From positions 1 through 56,495 of the forward strand of contig JAFPVW010000145.1 in the NCBI GenBank assembly GCA_017395215.1: a stretch of DNA of 56,495 nucleotides, in the 5' to 3' direction. The stretch is from Prevotella sp. (GTDB taxonomy: Bacteria > Bacteroidota > Bacteroidia > Bacteroidales > Bacteroidaceae). Position numbers and translations under genes: made by a program. Positions 32,131-42,344 of this stretch are shown here, piece after piece; position 1 is the stretch's first letter, and the number at the start of each line of letters is the position of its first letter. The notes under the pieces were generated by a model, which worked only from the letters and a program-made list of their open reading frames with translations, did not search any database and had not been told where the DNA came from.

Positions 32131-33417
32131 TCATTCTGACTGCGGCGGCGCCGCAGCACAGCCGACAGAAGGAGCGGGCGCGGAAAGGGCGGCGGCGGGC
32201 GCGGCTTGTTGGCTGTGCGGCGGCGGTGCCACGGCAGGCGCGGCTTGTTGGCTGTGCGGCGGCGGTGCCGCTGCCTCTGCGATAATGCGGGCCAGCTCGT
32301 TCATCTGCATACACATTTGGCGGGTAAGCTTCACCTTGCGGTTCGTATGCTCAAAAGGCGAGAGGATAAGCAGCCGTCCTTCGGCGCAGGCATCGAAGAA
32401 CGCCCCGCCGGGTTTGGAGTAAGAGCCGAGGCCGTCGGCCGTGATGAGAATCAGCGGCAGGCGGGCATCGAAAGCCGTGCGCATGGTGCGCTTCTCGCCC
32501 TCGCTGATGGCTGGCGATACCAAGACGGCACCGCCTCGGGCGGCTGCCATGTAGCCGGCAACGGCCTTTTGGATGTCCTCTTCGTAAAAATGGGTGGAGC
32601 ACTGCACCTGCTTCCGCTGCGGATAGTCGAGCAGGAAGCGGTTGCCGACGGCGGAACAACAGAAAGGGCCAATGCGCAGGCCGAAGCTGACGCGGAACAG
32701 GTCAGGGAACTGGCGGCGCAGGAAGAGTCGCCGCGGGTTATCGGCGAGGTAATGGCGCCAGCGGTCCAGTTCGCCTTGGTTGCTTAGGATGTGGTCGTTA
32801 TAACCAGGGCTCCAGAGCAGGCCGTGCTCCCGGCTCTCGTGGCTGCGGTCGCGCTTCCGCGGCGGCACCGCCGCAGCACAGCCACCAGAAGCGGCGGGCG
32901 CGGAAGGGGAAGCGGCGGGCGCGGAAGGGGAAGCGGCGGGCGCGGAAAAAGCTGCGGCGGGCGCGGCTTGTTGGCTGTGCGGCGGCGGTGCCGCAGCCTC
33001 TGCCTCCTGGCCCAGCACCAGCTGCCGGTAGGCCTTGTTAGTGCTGGTCTTAAAACCGCGGATGATGGCGCCGAGGTGCTCCTGCATAGCCTGCTCGACA
33101 AAGAGGATGCCATGCAGATGGTCGGGCATCAGCTGTAGCGAGACGGCGGTGACCTCAGGATGATGGGCCGTGACGGCAAACCACTCCTCCTGCACCCGCT
33201 GCCCCAACGGCGTCAGCTCCACCCGGGCCTCGGCAGCCTCGGGCGCACCGGCAGCCTCTCCTACCAACCGCCCGAACAGCGGGCGGCGCCCCTCGACGGT
33301 CATGGTAATCATATACAGGCGCCGCTCCCGGTAGTCATGCCCTACCCGCCGTCGGTTCATCGACGGCTTCGCCTCACCGGCATAGCGCTTATGCTTCGCA
33401 TACTCCTCCTCGGTCAT
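32131..33417 (-). CDS. REP-associated tyrosine transposase (RAYT) with extra Rossmann-like C-terminal domain
   Basis: 428 aa, Y1-transposase (IS200-like) fold. HUH motif His100-Leu-His102 in LMPDHLHGILFV, helix LGAIIRGFKTSTNKAYRQL, and the catalytic Tyr206 in LLWSPGYNDHILSNQGELDRWRHYLADNP, the standard RAYT ending. Residues about 142-185 (three near-identical SAPAASP units) and 382-428 are translated palindromic repeats (family C). Residues about 245-381 form an extra alpha/beta domain (GGAVLVSPAISEGEKRTM, PLILITADGLGSYSKPGGAF, EGRLLILSPFEH, LTRQMCMQMNELA) that recalls the DprA/SLOG Rossmann fold from memory only. The gene begins 3 bp after the pulA stop and ends 22 bp before the susA-like start, in the same direction, so it is carried inside a starch operon. 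It has no terminal inverted repeats of an IS. Start could also be the ATG at 33360. Confidence 0.88.
   Translation of the reverse strand: MTEEEYAKHKRYAGEAKPSMNRRRVGHDYRERRLYMITMTVEGRRPLFGRLVGEAAGAPEAAEARVELTPLGQRVQEEWFAVTAHHPEVTAVSLQLMPDHLHGILFVEQAMQEHLGAIIRGFKTSTNKAYRQLVLGQEAEAAAPPPHSQQAAPAAAFSAPAASPSAPAASPSAPAASGGCAAAVPPRKRDRSHESREHGLLWSPGYNDHILSNQGELDRWRHYLADNPRRLFLRRQFPDLFRVSFGLRIGPFCCSAVGNRFLLDYPQRKQVQCSTHFYEEDIQKAVAGYMAAARGGAVLVSPAISEGEKRTMRTAFDARLPLILITADGLGSYSKPGGAFFDACAEGRLLILSPFEHTNRKVKLTRQMCMQMNELARIIAEAAAPPPHSQQAAPAVAPPPHSQQAAPAAALSAPAPSVGCAAAPPQSE
32147..32269. repeat. Palindromic repeats, family C, at 3' end of RAYT gene
   Basis: Left arm GGCGCCGCAGCACAGCCGACA (32147-32167) and two direct copies of the right arm CTTGTTGGCTGTGCGGCGGC... 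at 32207-32230 and 32246-32269. All are read as protein (APPPHSQQ repeats). The RAYT stop codon lies 14 bp beyond. Confidence 0.82.
32864..32992. repeat. Palindromic repeat doublet, family C, in middle of RAYT gene, with 21-bp tandem filling
   Basis: Arms GGCACCGCCGCAGCACAGCC (32864-32883 on) and the inverse GCTTGTTGGCTGTGCGGCGG (32966 on to 32992). Between them are three and a half 21-bp units AGCGGCGGGCGCGGAAGGGG. The insert lies in frame between the HUH half and the catalytic-Tyr half of the transposase. Confidence 0.85.
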
Positions 33418-33420
33418 AGG

Positions 33421-35391
33421 CTAATCATGCAGGATAAGGGCCGACTGCGGACCGACGGTGGTGCGGCGGCCGAAAATCTTGCTGGTTGACTGCTCGTTGA
33501 TCTCCCCGTCCTTGCAGACCACGGTGTACATGGCCTTGGGGATGCTGACGGTGGCCGTCTCGCGGTTGGCATTGAGGATGACGATGATATTGCGCCAGTC
33601 GTCGCGGCCGGCATAGTCCTTCAGGCGGAAGGCGACAACCCCCTTCGGGGCATCGAGGAACTCCAGGTGCTTACGCACGAGGTGGGCATCGCCAAGTCGG
33701 AAGGCGGGATGGTTGCGGCGCAGGGCTATCAGGTCCTGATAGTACTTGAACACCTGCGGGTAGCGCTGCAGGTTCTGCCAGTCGAGCTGGTTGATGCTGT
33801 CGGGCGACTCGAAGGAGTTATGCACGCCCTGCTTCGTGCGCAGCAGCTCCTCGCCGCTGAGCATGAAGGGCACGCCCTGCGAGGTGAAGACGGCGGTCTG
33901 GGCCAGCAGGTCGAGGCGGATAAGCTCGGCATCGGCAGCGGCACCGCCGCTGCACAGCGAACTTTCGGATTGTTGGCTGTGCCGCGGCGTTGGTGCTGCG
34001 AGGGCGGGAACCGAGGCCTGCAGGCGGTCGACGAGGCACATATCGTCGTGACAGGAGACGTAGGCCATCATCTGCGTCGGCTCGGTGGCCCAAGGCTGCT
34101 TGGAGTAGTTCACCTTCGCCATGTCCACCTGCGGATGGCTGATGCCGCCGACGATGCCGAACTTCAGGCTCTCCTCGCAGTCGGGAGCGCCGCCGAGCCA
34201 GCCGGTCTTCGTGTCGTCATCGAACGGGCCGCGCAGGCCATCGCGCAGCTCGTCGCTGAAGGCGGCGATGCGGGGCATCTGCGGAATGTTCGCCTTCACG
34301 CCAAGCTGCTCGGTAGGTAGGGCACACTGGCCAGCGCTCCAGCCCTCGCCGTAGATGAAGATGGAGGGATCGAGTTTATCGAGCTCCTGACGGATGAGGT
34401 TCATCGTCTCAATATCGTGGCAGCCCATGAGGTCGAAGCGGAAGCCGTCGATGCGGAACTCGTTGTACCAGTACTTCACCGACTCTATCATGAACTTGCG
34501 CATCATCGGCTTCTCAGAGGCCGTCTCATTGCCGCAGCCGCTGCCGTTGCTCCCTACGCGGTAATAGTAGTCAGGGAAGGTGCGCTGGAAATTGGAGTGC
34601 TCGATGTCGTAGGTATGATTATAGACCACGTCGAGGATGACGGCGATGCCGGCATTGTGAAGGGCCTGCACCATCTGCTTGAACTCACGGATACGGCAGA
34701 CGGGGTCGTAAGGGTCGGTGGAGTAGCCGCCCTCGGGTACGTTGTAGTTCACAGGGTCGTAGCCCCAATTGTACTGCGGCTCATTCAGGCGCGTCTCGTC
34801 CACAGAACCGTAGTCATAGCTGGGCAGGATATGCACGGCATTGACACCCAATTGCTTCAGGTGGTCGATGGCCCACGGCTCGGTCAGCGCCAGGAACTTG
34901 CCGGGGTACTTGGCATCGGGGCGCGCCACGGAGAAGTCGCGGTGGTGAAGCTCATAGACGACGAGGTCGGCAGGCGACTTGACGACGGGGTGCTGGTCGC
35001 AGCACCAGTCGTCGGGCCACGTGTTCATCGTGTTGATGATGGCGCCGCGCCGCCCGTTCACACCGACGGCCTTGGCAAAGACGCCGGGCGTCTCGCCGTG
35101 GCCAGTGTCGAAGGTATAGAAGCGGCCCATGAGGTCGCCCTTGACGGTAGCAGTCCATACTGCCCCCTCCTGTCCCGAAGAGGATACCTTCATCGTGACG
35201 GACTTCAGCGGTTTGCCGCCCTGCCCGTCCTTATAGATACGCACCTTTACGCCCTTGGCCTTTGCCGGGGCAAAGAGCTTAAATGTCGTCACCTCCGGGG
35301 TGTACGTCATCTCGTCGAAGTCAAATTCCTGCGACATGGCGGGCTTTGCCGCCAGCACTGTCAGTAGTCCAGCTAATAACAATTTCTTCAT
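33421..35391 (-). CDS. pulA: Type I pullulanase, GH13, with repeat-derived loop
   Basis: 656 aa, signal peptide MKKLLLAGLLTVLAAKPAMS, so periplasmic (or exported). N-terminal CBM48-like beta domain (about 28-120), then the GH13 barrel. Type I pullulanase signature YNWGYDP (207-213); catalytic Asp320 in FRIDGFRFDLMG, Glu349 in FIYGEGWSAG, Asp449 in SCHDD; also VILDVVYNH. It would debranch alpha-1,6 links of imported starch oligosaccharides. Residues about 462-489 (ALAAPTPRHSQQSESSLCSG...) are the translated family C palindrome (33940-33996), placed in the variable loop between MCLVDRLQ and LIRLDLLAQTAVFTSQGVPF; the barrel core is intact. Its promoter is at 35413-35420, and RAYT and the susA-like gene follow in the same transcript. 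Confidence 0.93.
   Translation of the reverse strand: MKKLLLAGLLTVLAAKPAMSQEFDFDEMTYTPEVTTFKLFAPAKAKGVKVRIYKDGQGGKPLKSVTMKVSSSGQEGAVWTATVKGDLMGRFYTFDTGHGETPGVFAKAVGVNGRRGAIINTMNTWPDDWCCDQHPVVKSPADLVVYELHHRDFSVARPDAKYPGKFLALTEPWAIDHLKQLGVNAVHILPSYDYGSVDETRLNEPQYNWGYDPVNYNVPEGGYSTDPYDPVCRIREFKQMVQALHNAGIAVILDVVYNHTYDIEHSNFQRTFPDYYYRVGSNGSGCGNETASEKPMMRKFMIESVKYWYNEFRIDGFRFDLMGCHDIETMNLIRQELDKLDPSIFIYGEGWSAGQCALPTEQLGVKANIPQMPRIAAFSDELRDGLRGPFDDDTKTGWLGGAPDCEESLKFGIVGGISHPQVDMAKVNYSKQPWATEPTQMMAYVSCHDDMCLVDRLQASVPALAAPTPRHSQQSESSLCSGGAAADAELIRLDLLAQTAVFTSQGVPFMLSGEELLRTKQGVHNSFESPDSINQLDWQNLQRYPQVFKYYQDLIALRRNHPAFRLGDAHLVRKHLEFLDAPKGVVAFRLKDYAGRDDWRNIIVILNANRETATVSIPKAMYTVVCKDGEINEQSTSKIFGRRTTVGPQSALILHD
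33940..33996. repeat. Palindromic repeat, family C, inside pulA
   Basis: GGCACCGCCGCTGCACAGCG (33940-33959) is inverted, with a short loop, against TGGCTGTGCCGCGGCGTTGG (33974-33993). Same arms as the RAYT-internal repeats 1 kb away, and translated in frame. Confidence 0.85.
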
Positions 35392-35412
35392 AGTTTAGGT
35401 ATTATCACGGCG

Positions 35413-35420
35413 CAAAGATA
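35413..35420 (-). promoter_or_regulatory. -7 element for pulA-RAYT-susA
   Basis: Minus-strand TATCTTTG, 22 bp upstream of the pulA ATG. No LacI-type palindrome is found upstream. Confidence 0.6.
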
Positions 35421-35434
35421 CACAAAAAAAAGAA

Positions 35435-35470
35435 GAACCCCAAAAGTTCTTGAAAAAACTTTCGGGGTTC
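35435..35470 (-). terminator. Rho-independent terminator upstream of pulA
   Basis: Minus-strand GAACCCCGAAAGTT pairs with AACTTTTGGGGTTC over a short loop and is followed by TTCTTTTTTTTT. Terminates the gene ending at 35492; the T-run abuts the pulA promoter. Confidence 0.92.
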
Positions 35471-35491
35471 ATCCTTTTATTATAAGGAATC

Positions 35492-37330
35492 TTACTTCAC
35501 GAAGAACTTCTTACCATCCTTGATGTAGAGACCCTTAGCGGCCTTGACCACGCGGCGACCAGAGAGGTCGTAGATGGCACCGCTCTTCTTGCTGACAGTC
35601 TTCAGGTCCTTAACGGCCAGAACCTCTTCACCCTGAATCATGATGTTGAGCTCATAGTCCCAACCACGCTTGACATGCCCTTCAGCAGGCTCAGCATCCT
35701 CATCCTTGATGAAGTAAATCTTGGTAGCTAAGTTTGTATTAGCATCGGTATCGATGGCTGAATTGTAGAGGACAAACGGAACGGTATTGCCCTCAATAGC
35801 GTCGACGTCGCAGAAGATATTGATACCATCATCGGCATAGAGACCAGCAGCATCGATGAAATAGTCGAGCTCGGAAATCTCGAAGGGAACAGCAGCATCT
35901 TCATCGCCCTTGGCAAGAACCTTGAAGCGGGCACCTTCAAACAACTCTTCAGCTGAAGCAAAGCCCAGAGCCTGGATGGCATTAGACAGGTCAACCTCCA
36001 CCTTTGTACCTGCTGTTGGGTCTGCAGACTTGGCAGGAGCTGCCCAAGCCACGGTATCGCTGGCAAGCACACGGTCAGACTCGGACACCTCGGCTGAGTT
36101 GACGCAGTACTCGATATTGCGGAAATAATAGGTGATGGGCTGATCGTTCTCGGGAGCATTGAAGTTCCATTCGTTCAGGTTGAAGGCAATACTCGTGGTA
36201 CCAGCCTGGTCACTGCTGATTTCGCCTTCGTACTCATAGGTCTGCCATTCCTCGTTGGGGGTAATGCTTCCGCTCAACATCTGCCAGTGCTTGTAGTCGC
36301 CAGGAGAGTAGTGAGCCTGTGCAGAAGCAGAGGTCTCCTGAGTGGCACGCATATCCATCTTGAAGTGATACTTCTCACCCTTCTTAAACACGTGGCAACC
36401 GCCAATGAAGAGCTGCGTGGTATAACCCTTCAGAATTTCGAGGGTATCCTCACCCTCAGCAACTTTTCTGAGGAAATAAGGCACAGGCGACTTGTCTGTA
36501 CCGTCAATATTGATAGTGGTGTCTCTCCACTCAACAGCTACGGTAGTGGTCAACGTGTATGCGGGCTGGCCGTCAACGGGGTCGTTCACAATGGGGCATG
36601 GAACAGTACCATTGCCATCGTTCTGGATACCAGAGACCGTGAAGAATGGATTGGTGCTACGGTCAATCTTCCCACGCAGGTTCCAGGTCCACTGGTATAC
36701 ATCCTCACCAACCTTGCCACCGCTCTTCAGCACATCGAACCAGCCTTCCAGTTCCTTGGGAGGTATGCCGTCCTTGATTTCCATAACGACATCGTCGATA
36801 TAGAACTCCTTGCCGAGGTTACGGCCATTGGTATCCATGAGGTCAAGGACAAAAGAACCGAAATTCTCAGGCATCTCGCCCTCCCATTCAAAGTTAGTCC
36901 ACTCAGTGGGTACTTCGAACTCGCCCCAAGTATTGTAACCGACATAGCCTCGGCTAATGTTGTGACACTGTGTGCCCCAATAGCCGGCTTCCTCAGCTGC
37001 AGTCTTGTACCTAAAGCTGATTCTCAGCATCTTATTCGGCTCGATTTCCTCATTGGCCACAATCCAGAACTGGCAGTCATAGCGATAGGTGAGCTGCTCA
37101 TTTCCGACACGAAGCACGAGAACGTGGTTGCTCTCGTTTCCCGGCTCTTCAATGACGCGACTGGGGCCTTCCTCCACGGCATCTTCCTCAGGACAGTCCT
37201 TTGACCAGTAGTTTGTCATGTCCTCTCCTTCGAAGTCGCCGTTGTTAATGACACTCGTCCATTTTGCCTGGCCGAATGCAGCGCCGCTTGTTAACAGCAA
37301 GCCTGCGATGAGCGTAAATAATTTCTTCAT
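35492..37330 (-). CDS. Secreted multidomain carbohydrate-binding-like protein with sorting tail
   Basis: 612 aa, signal peptide MKKLFTLIAGLLLTSGAAFG. The N-terminal module (about 25-190: VINNGDFEGEDMTNYWSK, LRISFRYKT, EFYIDDVVMEIKDG) and a second (about 320-425: YHFKMDMRATQ, WQTYEYEGEISS, ITYYFRNIEY) have the strand pattern of CBM4/9-like galactose-binding beta-sandwiches. The C-terminus IYDLSGRRVVKAAKGLYIKD + GKKFFVK is a Por/T9SS-type sorting tail. No catalytic motif. Located between GH97 and pulA, with its own promoter and terminator; a role in binding starch at the cell surface is plausible from context only. Confidence 0.8.
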   Translation of the reverse strand: MKKLFTLIAGLLLTSGAAFGQAKWTSVINNGDFEGEDMTNYWSKDCPEEDAVEEGPSRVIEEPGNESNHVLVLRVGNEQLTYRYDCQFWIVANEEIEPNKMLRISFRYKTAAEEAGYWGTQCHNISRGYVGYNTWGEFEVPTEWTNFEWEGEMPENFGSFVLDLMDTNGRNLGKEFYIDDVVMEIKDGIPPKELEGWFDVLKSGGKVGEDVYQWTWNLRGKIDRSTNPFFTVSGIQNDGNGTVPCPIVNDPVDGQPAYTLTTTVAVEWRDTTINIDGTDKSPVPYFLRKVAEGEDTLEILKGYTTQLFIGGCHVFKKGEKYHFKMDMRATQETSASAQAHYSPGDYKHWQMLSGSITPNEEWQTYEYEGEISSDQAGTTSIAFNLNEWNFNAPENDQPITYYFRNIEYCVNSAEVSESDRVLASDTVAWAAPAKSADPTAGTKVEVDLSNAIQALGFASAEELFEGARFKVLAKGDEDAAVPFEISELDYFIDAAGLYADDGINIFCDVDAIEGNTVPFVLYNSAIDTDANTNLATKIYFIKDEDAEPAEGHVKRGWDYELNIMIQGEEVLAVKDLKTVSKKSGAIYDLSGRRVVKAAKGLYIKDGKKFFVK

Positions 37331-37391
37331 AAGCTAATTGTTTTTAATTGGTTAAATAATAATGTATATGATATTAGTTAGAATCACGGTG

Positions 37392-37399
37392 CAAAGTTA
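37392..37399 (-). promoter_or_regulatory. -7 element for the carbohydrate-binding-like protein
   Basis: Minus-strand TAACTTTG, about 62 bp upstream of the ATG at 37330. Confidence 0.6.
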
Positions 37400-37465
37400 T
37401 AGGTTTTCGGAGAAAGCCGCGTTTCGTTTTGTTGCTTTTGTTTTTCTGTATGTCTCAAAAACGAA

Positions 37466-37487
37466 AAAGAGGGCCAAAGCCCCCTTT
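37466..37487 (-). terminator. Terminator of malQ-GH97 unit
   Basis: Minus-strand AAAGGGGGC/GCCCTCTTT stem (one wobble pair) with a 4-base loop, immediately after the GH97 stop and followed by TTCGTTTTTG. Confidence 0.75.
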
Positions 37488-39794
<2,307 letters not shown>

Positions 39795-42242
39795 CTATTT
39801 CCGCCCACTCTGCACTATCAGGGTCTGTATCTCGTAGTTAAGCTCATCGGCCTGCAGCAGCTGCTCGATTGTCAGGTGCATACGGTAGCGCCAGTAATGG
39901 CGCGGATTGGCCGGGATGTTGATTCGCTCAGCGTTCGCGTCGGGCAGACGCAGCTTCTCGTCGATGCTGAGCCAGTCCTGCAGCGACAGCAGACAGAGCA
40001 TGGAGGGCGACGTCAGATGGCGGCTGATGATGTCCTTGGCCAACCAGCCCGGCAGGGGGTGCGGGGCCTCGCCGCTGCGATGGAGCGTCGATGCACCGAA
40101 ATAATCCTGTGTGCGCTCCGGATCCTCATCCCACCACTGGCGGAGCGTCGGCATGTCGTGGGTGGAGATGGTGCAGACGGAACGGTACGGATTATGGCTC
40201 AAGCGCCCGAAGCGGTATTTCGACTCCTTCGGCATCGACTGTATCTCGAGTGAGAGGATGCGCAACTCGTTCATCACCCAGGGCACGCAGTCGGGCACCA
40301 TGCCAAGGTCCTCGGCACAGACGAGCATGCGCGTGGCCTGCGTCAGCCGCGGCAGTTTCTTCATAGCCTCCTGATACCAGAACTGGTTGTTGCGACGGTA
40401 GAAGTAGTCGTTGTAGAGGCGGTTGAAGCTGGCCTTCTGCTGATCGGAGAGCTGCGTGTAGGCCTCCTGATATTGCACGGCAATGCGCGGATGCCAGCGG
40501 TCGCTGCGCTTGTGGTCGACAAGAAACAGACCATCGTTAAACTCAACGCCATAGCCCTCTATCTCCTCACGGCTCATGCCGAGGGCTGGGCTGAACTGTC
40601 CCATCAGCCCCGACTTCTCGGGCACGGGAATTTCCCAGATGCGGAAGAAACCTAAGACGTGGTCGATGCGGTATGCATCGAAATACTCAGCCATCTTTCG
40701 GAAGCGGCGCACCCACCAGGCACAGTCGTCCTTGAGCATCTCGTCCCAGTTGTAGGTGGGGAATCCCCAGTTCTGGCCGTCGGCCGAGAACGGGTCGGGC
40801 GGTGCTCCGGCCTGGCCGTTCAGGTTGAAGTAGCGCGGCTCCACCCAGGCCTCCACGCCGTCGCGCGAGATACCGATGGGGATGTCACCTTTCAGAACTA
40901 CGCGGTGTGCGCGCGCATAGGCGTGAGCAGCCCGCATCTGGCAGTCCAGGTGGTACTGCACGAAATACCAGAACTGCAGCGCCTTCTTGTCCTTAAACGC
41001 AGACTTCTGCGTGTTCTCCACTGTTGCCTCTGCCGGCCACTTGCCAAACTCAGCTGTACCATATAGGTCGCGGTAGTAGCAGAAGGCGGCATAGGGCACC
41101 AGCCACTCTTGGTTCTGCTCGAAGAAGCGCTTGAAGTCGGCCGAACGGCTCAGCTTGGCCCATTCCTGTCCGAAGATAATGCGCAGGTAGTCCATCTTGG
41201 CCTTGAACATGCGCTCGTAGTCAATCTGCGGCAGTGCGTTCAGCTCCTGACGCAGCTGTTCAAACGCCTGGCGCTTCTCCTCGGCCTTGACGGGCGGCAG
41301 CTGGCGCAGATCGCAATACTGCGGGTGGAGGGCATAGATGCTGATGGAGTTATAAGGGTAAGAGTCCTGCCATGAGCCTGTCATGTTGGTGTCGGTGATG
41401 GGCAGTACCTGCAGCACGCGCTGGCGGGTCTTGTCGCACCAGTCAATCATCAGCTTCAGGTCGCCGAAGTCGCCCACGCCGAAACTGCCCTCCGAACGGA
41501 GCGAGAACACGGGAATTACCGTGCCGGCGCCCTTCCACGGATAGACGGGGAAGTTAGCCTGCTGCAGTTCGTAGACCACGACATCGCCCTTCTCCATCAG
41601 CGGCAACGTGACTGTGCGGTTCATGCCCGTTTCCCAAAGCGGCGTGACATCAATCTCGTCATCGAGGGCCACGAACTTGAACTCGAACGTGCGGGGCAGT
41701 TGGTCTGCATCGAGCGAGATGACCCATTCGTTACACTCATGCTCGGCCATGTCCAAGGCCCGCTTGGCCTCCCAGTTGCCCAAGGTCTCGCCACCTCCGA
41801 TAACGGCCAGCCGCTCGTCGGCGCGAAGCTGCGGGGCTCGTACCTTCAGGCGAACGGTGCGTTCGAACGACTCATCAGAACTCATCCGCCGCTCACGGGC
41901 AAAGACGCACTCAGTAAAGGCCGACGAATAAAGATAGCTGTCATCGGGAATGTCGAGCCAGTGGTCGTAGACCATATAGCGCGACGCCTTCGTAGCAGGG
42001 AACTCCAAACGATGAGGCTCCACCAGCCACTCGTGGCGATACACACTCTCGCCCCGGCGTACCGAGTAAAAATAGTCCATGTAGGTACCTGCCTGCACTG
42101 CCCGCGACAGCTCATACGTCCAGTGCAGCCCGTCGAGGGTACCCATCTTGTACAGTTCAGTACTTCCGTTCTCTCCCATGATGTTCAGCGCCAGCTCTTC
42201 GCCAAACGTCGTCTGATACTCTAAGTTAAATAGGATTTTCAT
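39795..42242 (-). CDS. malQ: 4-alpha-glucanotransferase, GH77, DPE2-like, with two N-terminal CBM20 domains
   Basis: 815 aa from ATG 42242 (MKILFNLEYQTTFGEELALN); the longer frame reaching 42299 would start upstream of the -7 element. Two CBM20-like modules: about 1-115 and 128-225 (VRLKVRAPQLRADERLAVIG, LGNWEAKRALDM). The GH77 barrel follows: FSLRSEGSFGVGDFGDLKLM, nucleophile Asp in FDAYRIDHVLGFFRIWEIP, acid/base Glu in VCAEDLGMVPD, stabilising Asp in TISTHDMPTLRQWWDED. Length and CBM20 pair match the plant DPE2/bacterial long MalQ type. No signal peptide, so cytoplasmic: it disproportionates maltose/maltodextrin brought in by the MFS transporter. Regulated through the upstream palindrome. 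Confidence 0.95.
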   Translation of the reverse strand: MKILFNLEYQTTFGEELALNIMGENGSTELYKMGTLDGLHWTYELSRAVQAGTYMDYFYSVRRGESVYRHEWLVEPHRLEFPATKASRYMVYDHWLDIPDDSYLYSSAFTECVFARERRMSSDESFERTVRLKVRAPQLRADERLAVIGGGETLGNWEAKRALDMAEHECNEWVISLDADQLPRTFEFKFVALDDEIDVTPLWETGMNRTVTLPLMEKGDVVVYELQQANFPVYPWKGAGTVIPVFSLRSEGSFGVGDFGDLKLMIDWCDKTRQRVLQVLPITDTNMTGSWQDSYPYNSISIYALHPQYCDLRQLPPVKAEEKRQAFEQLRQELNALPQIDYERMFKAKMDYLRIIFGQEWAKLSRSADFKRFFEQNQEWLVPYAAFCYYRDLYGTAEFGKWPAEATVENTQKSAFKDKKALQFWYFVQYHLDCQMRAAHAYARAHRVVLKGDIPIGISRDGVEAWVEPRYFNLNGQAGAPPDPFSADGQNWGFPTYNWDEMLKDDCAWWVRRFRKMAEYFDAYRIDHVLGFFRIWEIPVPEKSGLMGQFSPALGMSREEIEGYGVEFNDGLFLVDHKRSDRWHPRIAVQYQEAYTQLSDQQKASFNRLYNDYFYRRNNQFWYQEAMKKLPRLTQATRMLVCAEDLGMVPDCVPWVMNELRILSLEIQSMPKESKYRFGRLSHNPYRSVCTISTHDMPTLRQWWDEDPERTQDYFGASTLHRSGEAPHPLPGWLAKDIISRHLTSPSMLCLLSLQDWLSIDEKLRLPDANAERINIPANPRHYWRYRMHLTIEQLLQADELNYEIQTLIVQSGRK

Positions 42243-42266
42243 ACTTTCAGTGTTTTTAGCTTGGTG

Positions 42267-42274
42267 CAAAAATA
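42267..42274 (-). promoter_or_regulatory. -7 element for malQ-susB
   Basis: Minus-strand TATTTTTG, 24 bp upstream of malQ. Its centre is 65 bp from the centre of the operator at 42328-42343. Confidence 0.65.
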
Positions 42275-42282
42275 CTAAAAAT

Positions 42283-42314
42283 AATAACCCGCCGTTCACC
42301 GACGGCGGGTTATT
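42283..42314 (-). terminator. Rho-independent terminator of lacI-type regulator/MFS unit
   Basis: Perfect 13-bp stem AATAACCCGCCGT/ACGGCGGGTTATT over 6 bases, followed on the minus strand by ATTTTTAGTATTTTT. It lies between the operator and the malQ -7 element. Confidence 0.92.
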
Positions 42315-42327
42315 GCGGCATTATGTT

Positions 42328-42343
42328 GTGCAAACGTTTGCAC
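42328..42343. promoter_or_regulatory. LacI-family operator upstream of malQ
   Basis: Perfect 16-bp palindrome GTGCAAACGTTTGCAC, identical to the site at 44765-44780. Confidence 0.88.
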
Positions 42344-42344
42344 C

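Noticed and set aside
32864-32992. Possible frameshift or pseudogene of the RAYT
   Set aside because: Frame is continuous from HUH motif through the insert to the catalytic Tyr and on to the C-terminal domain; nothing shows decay.
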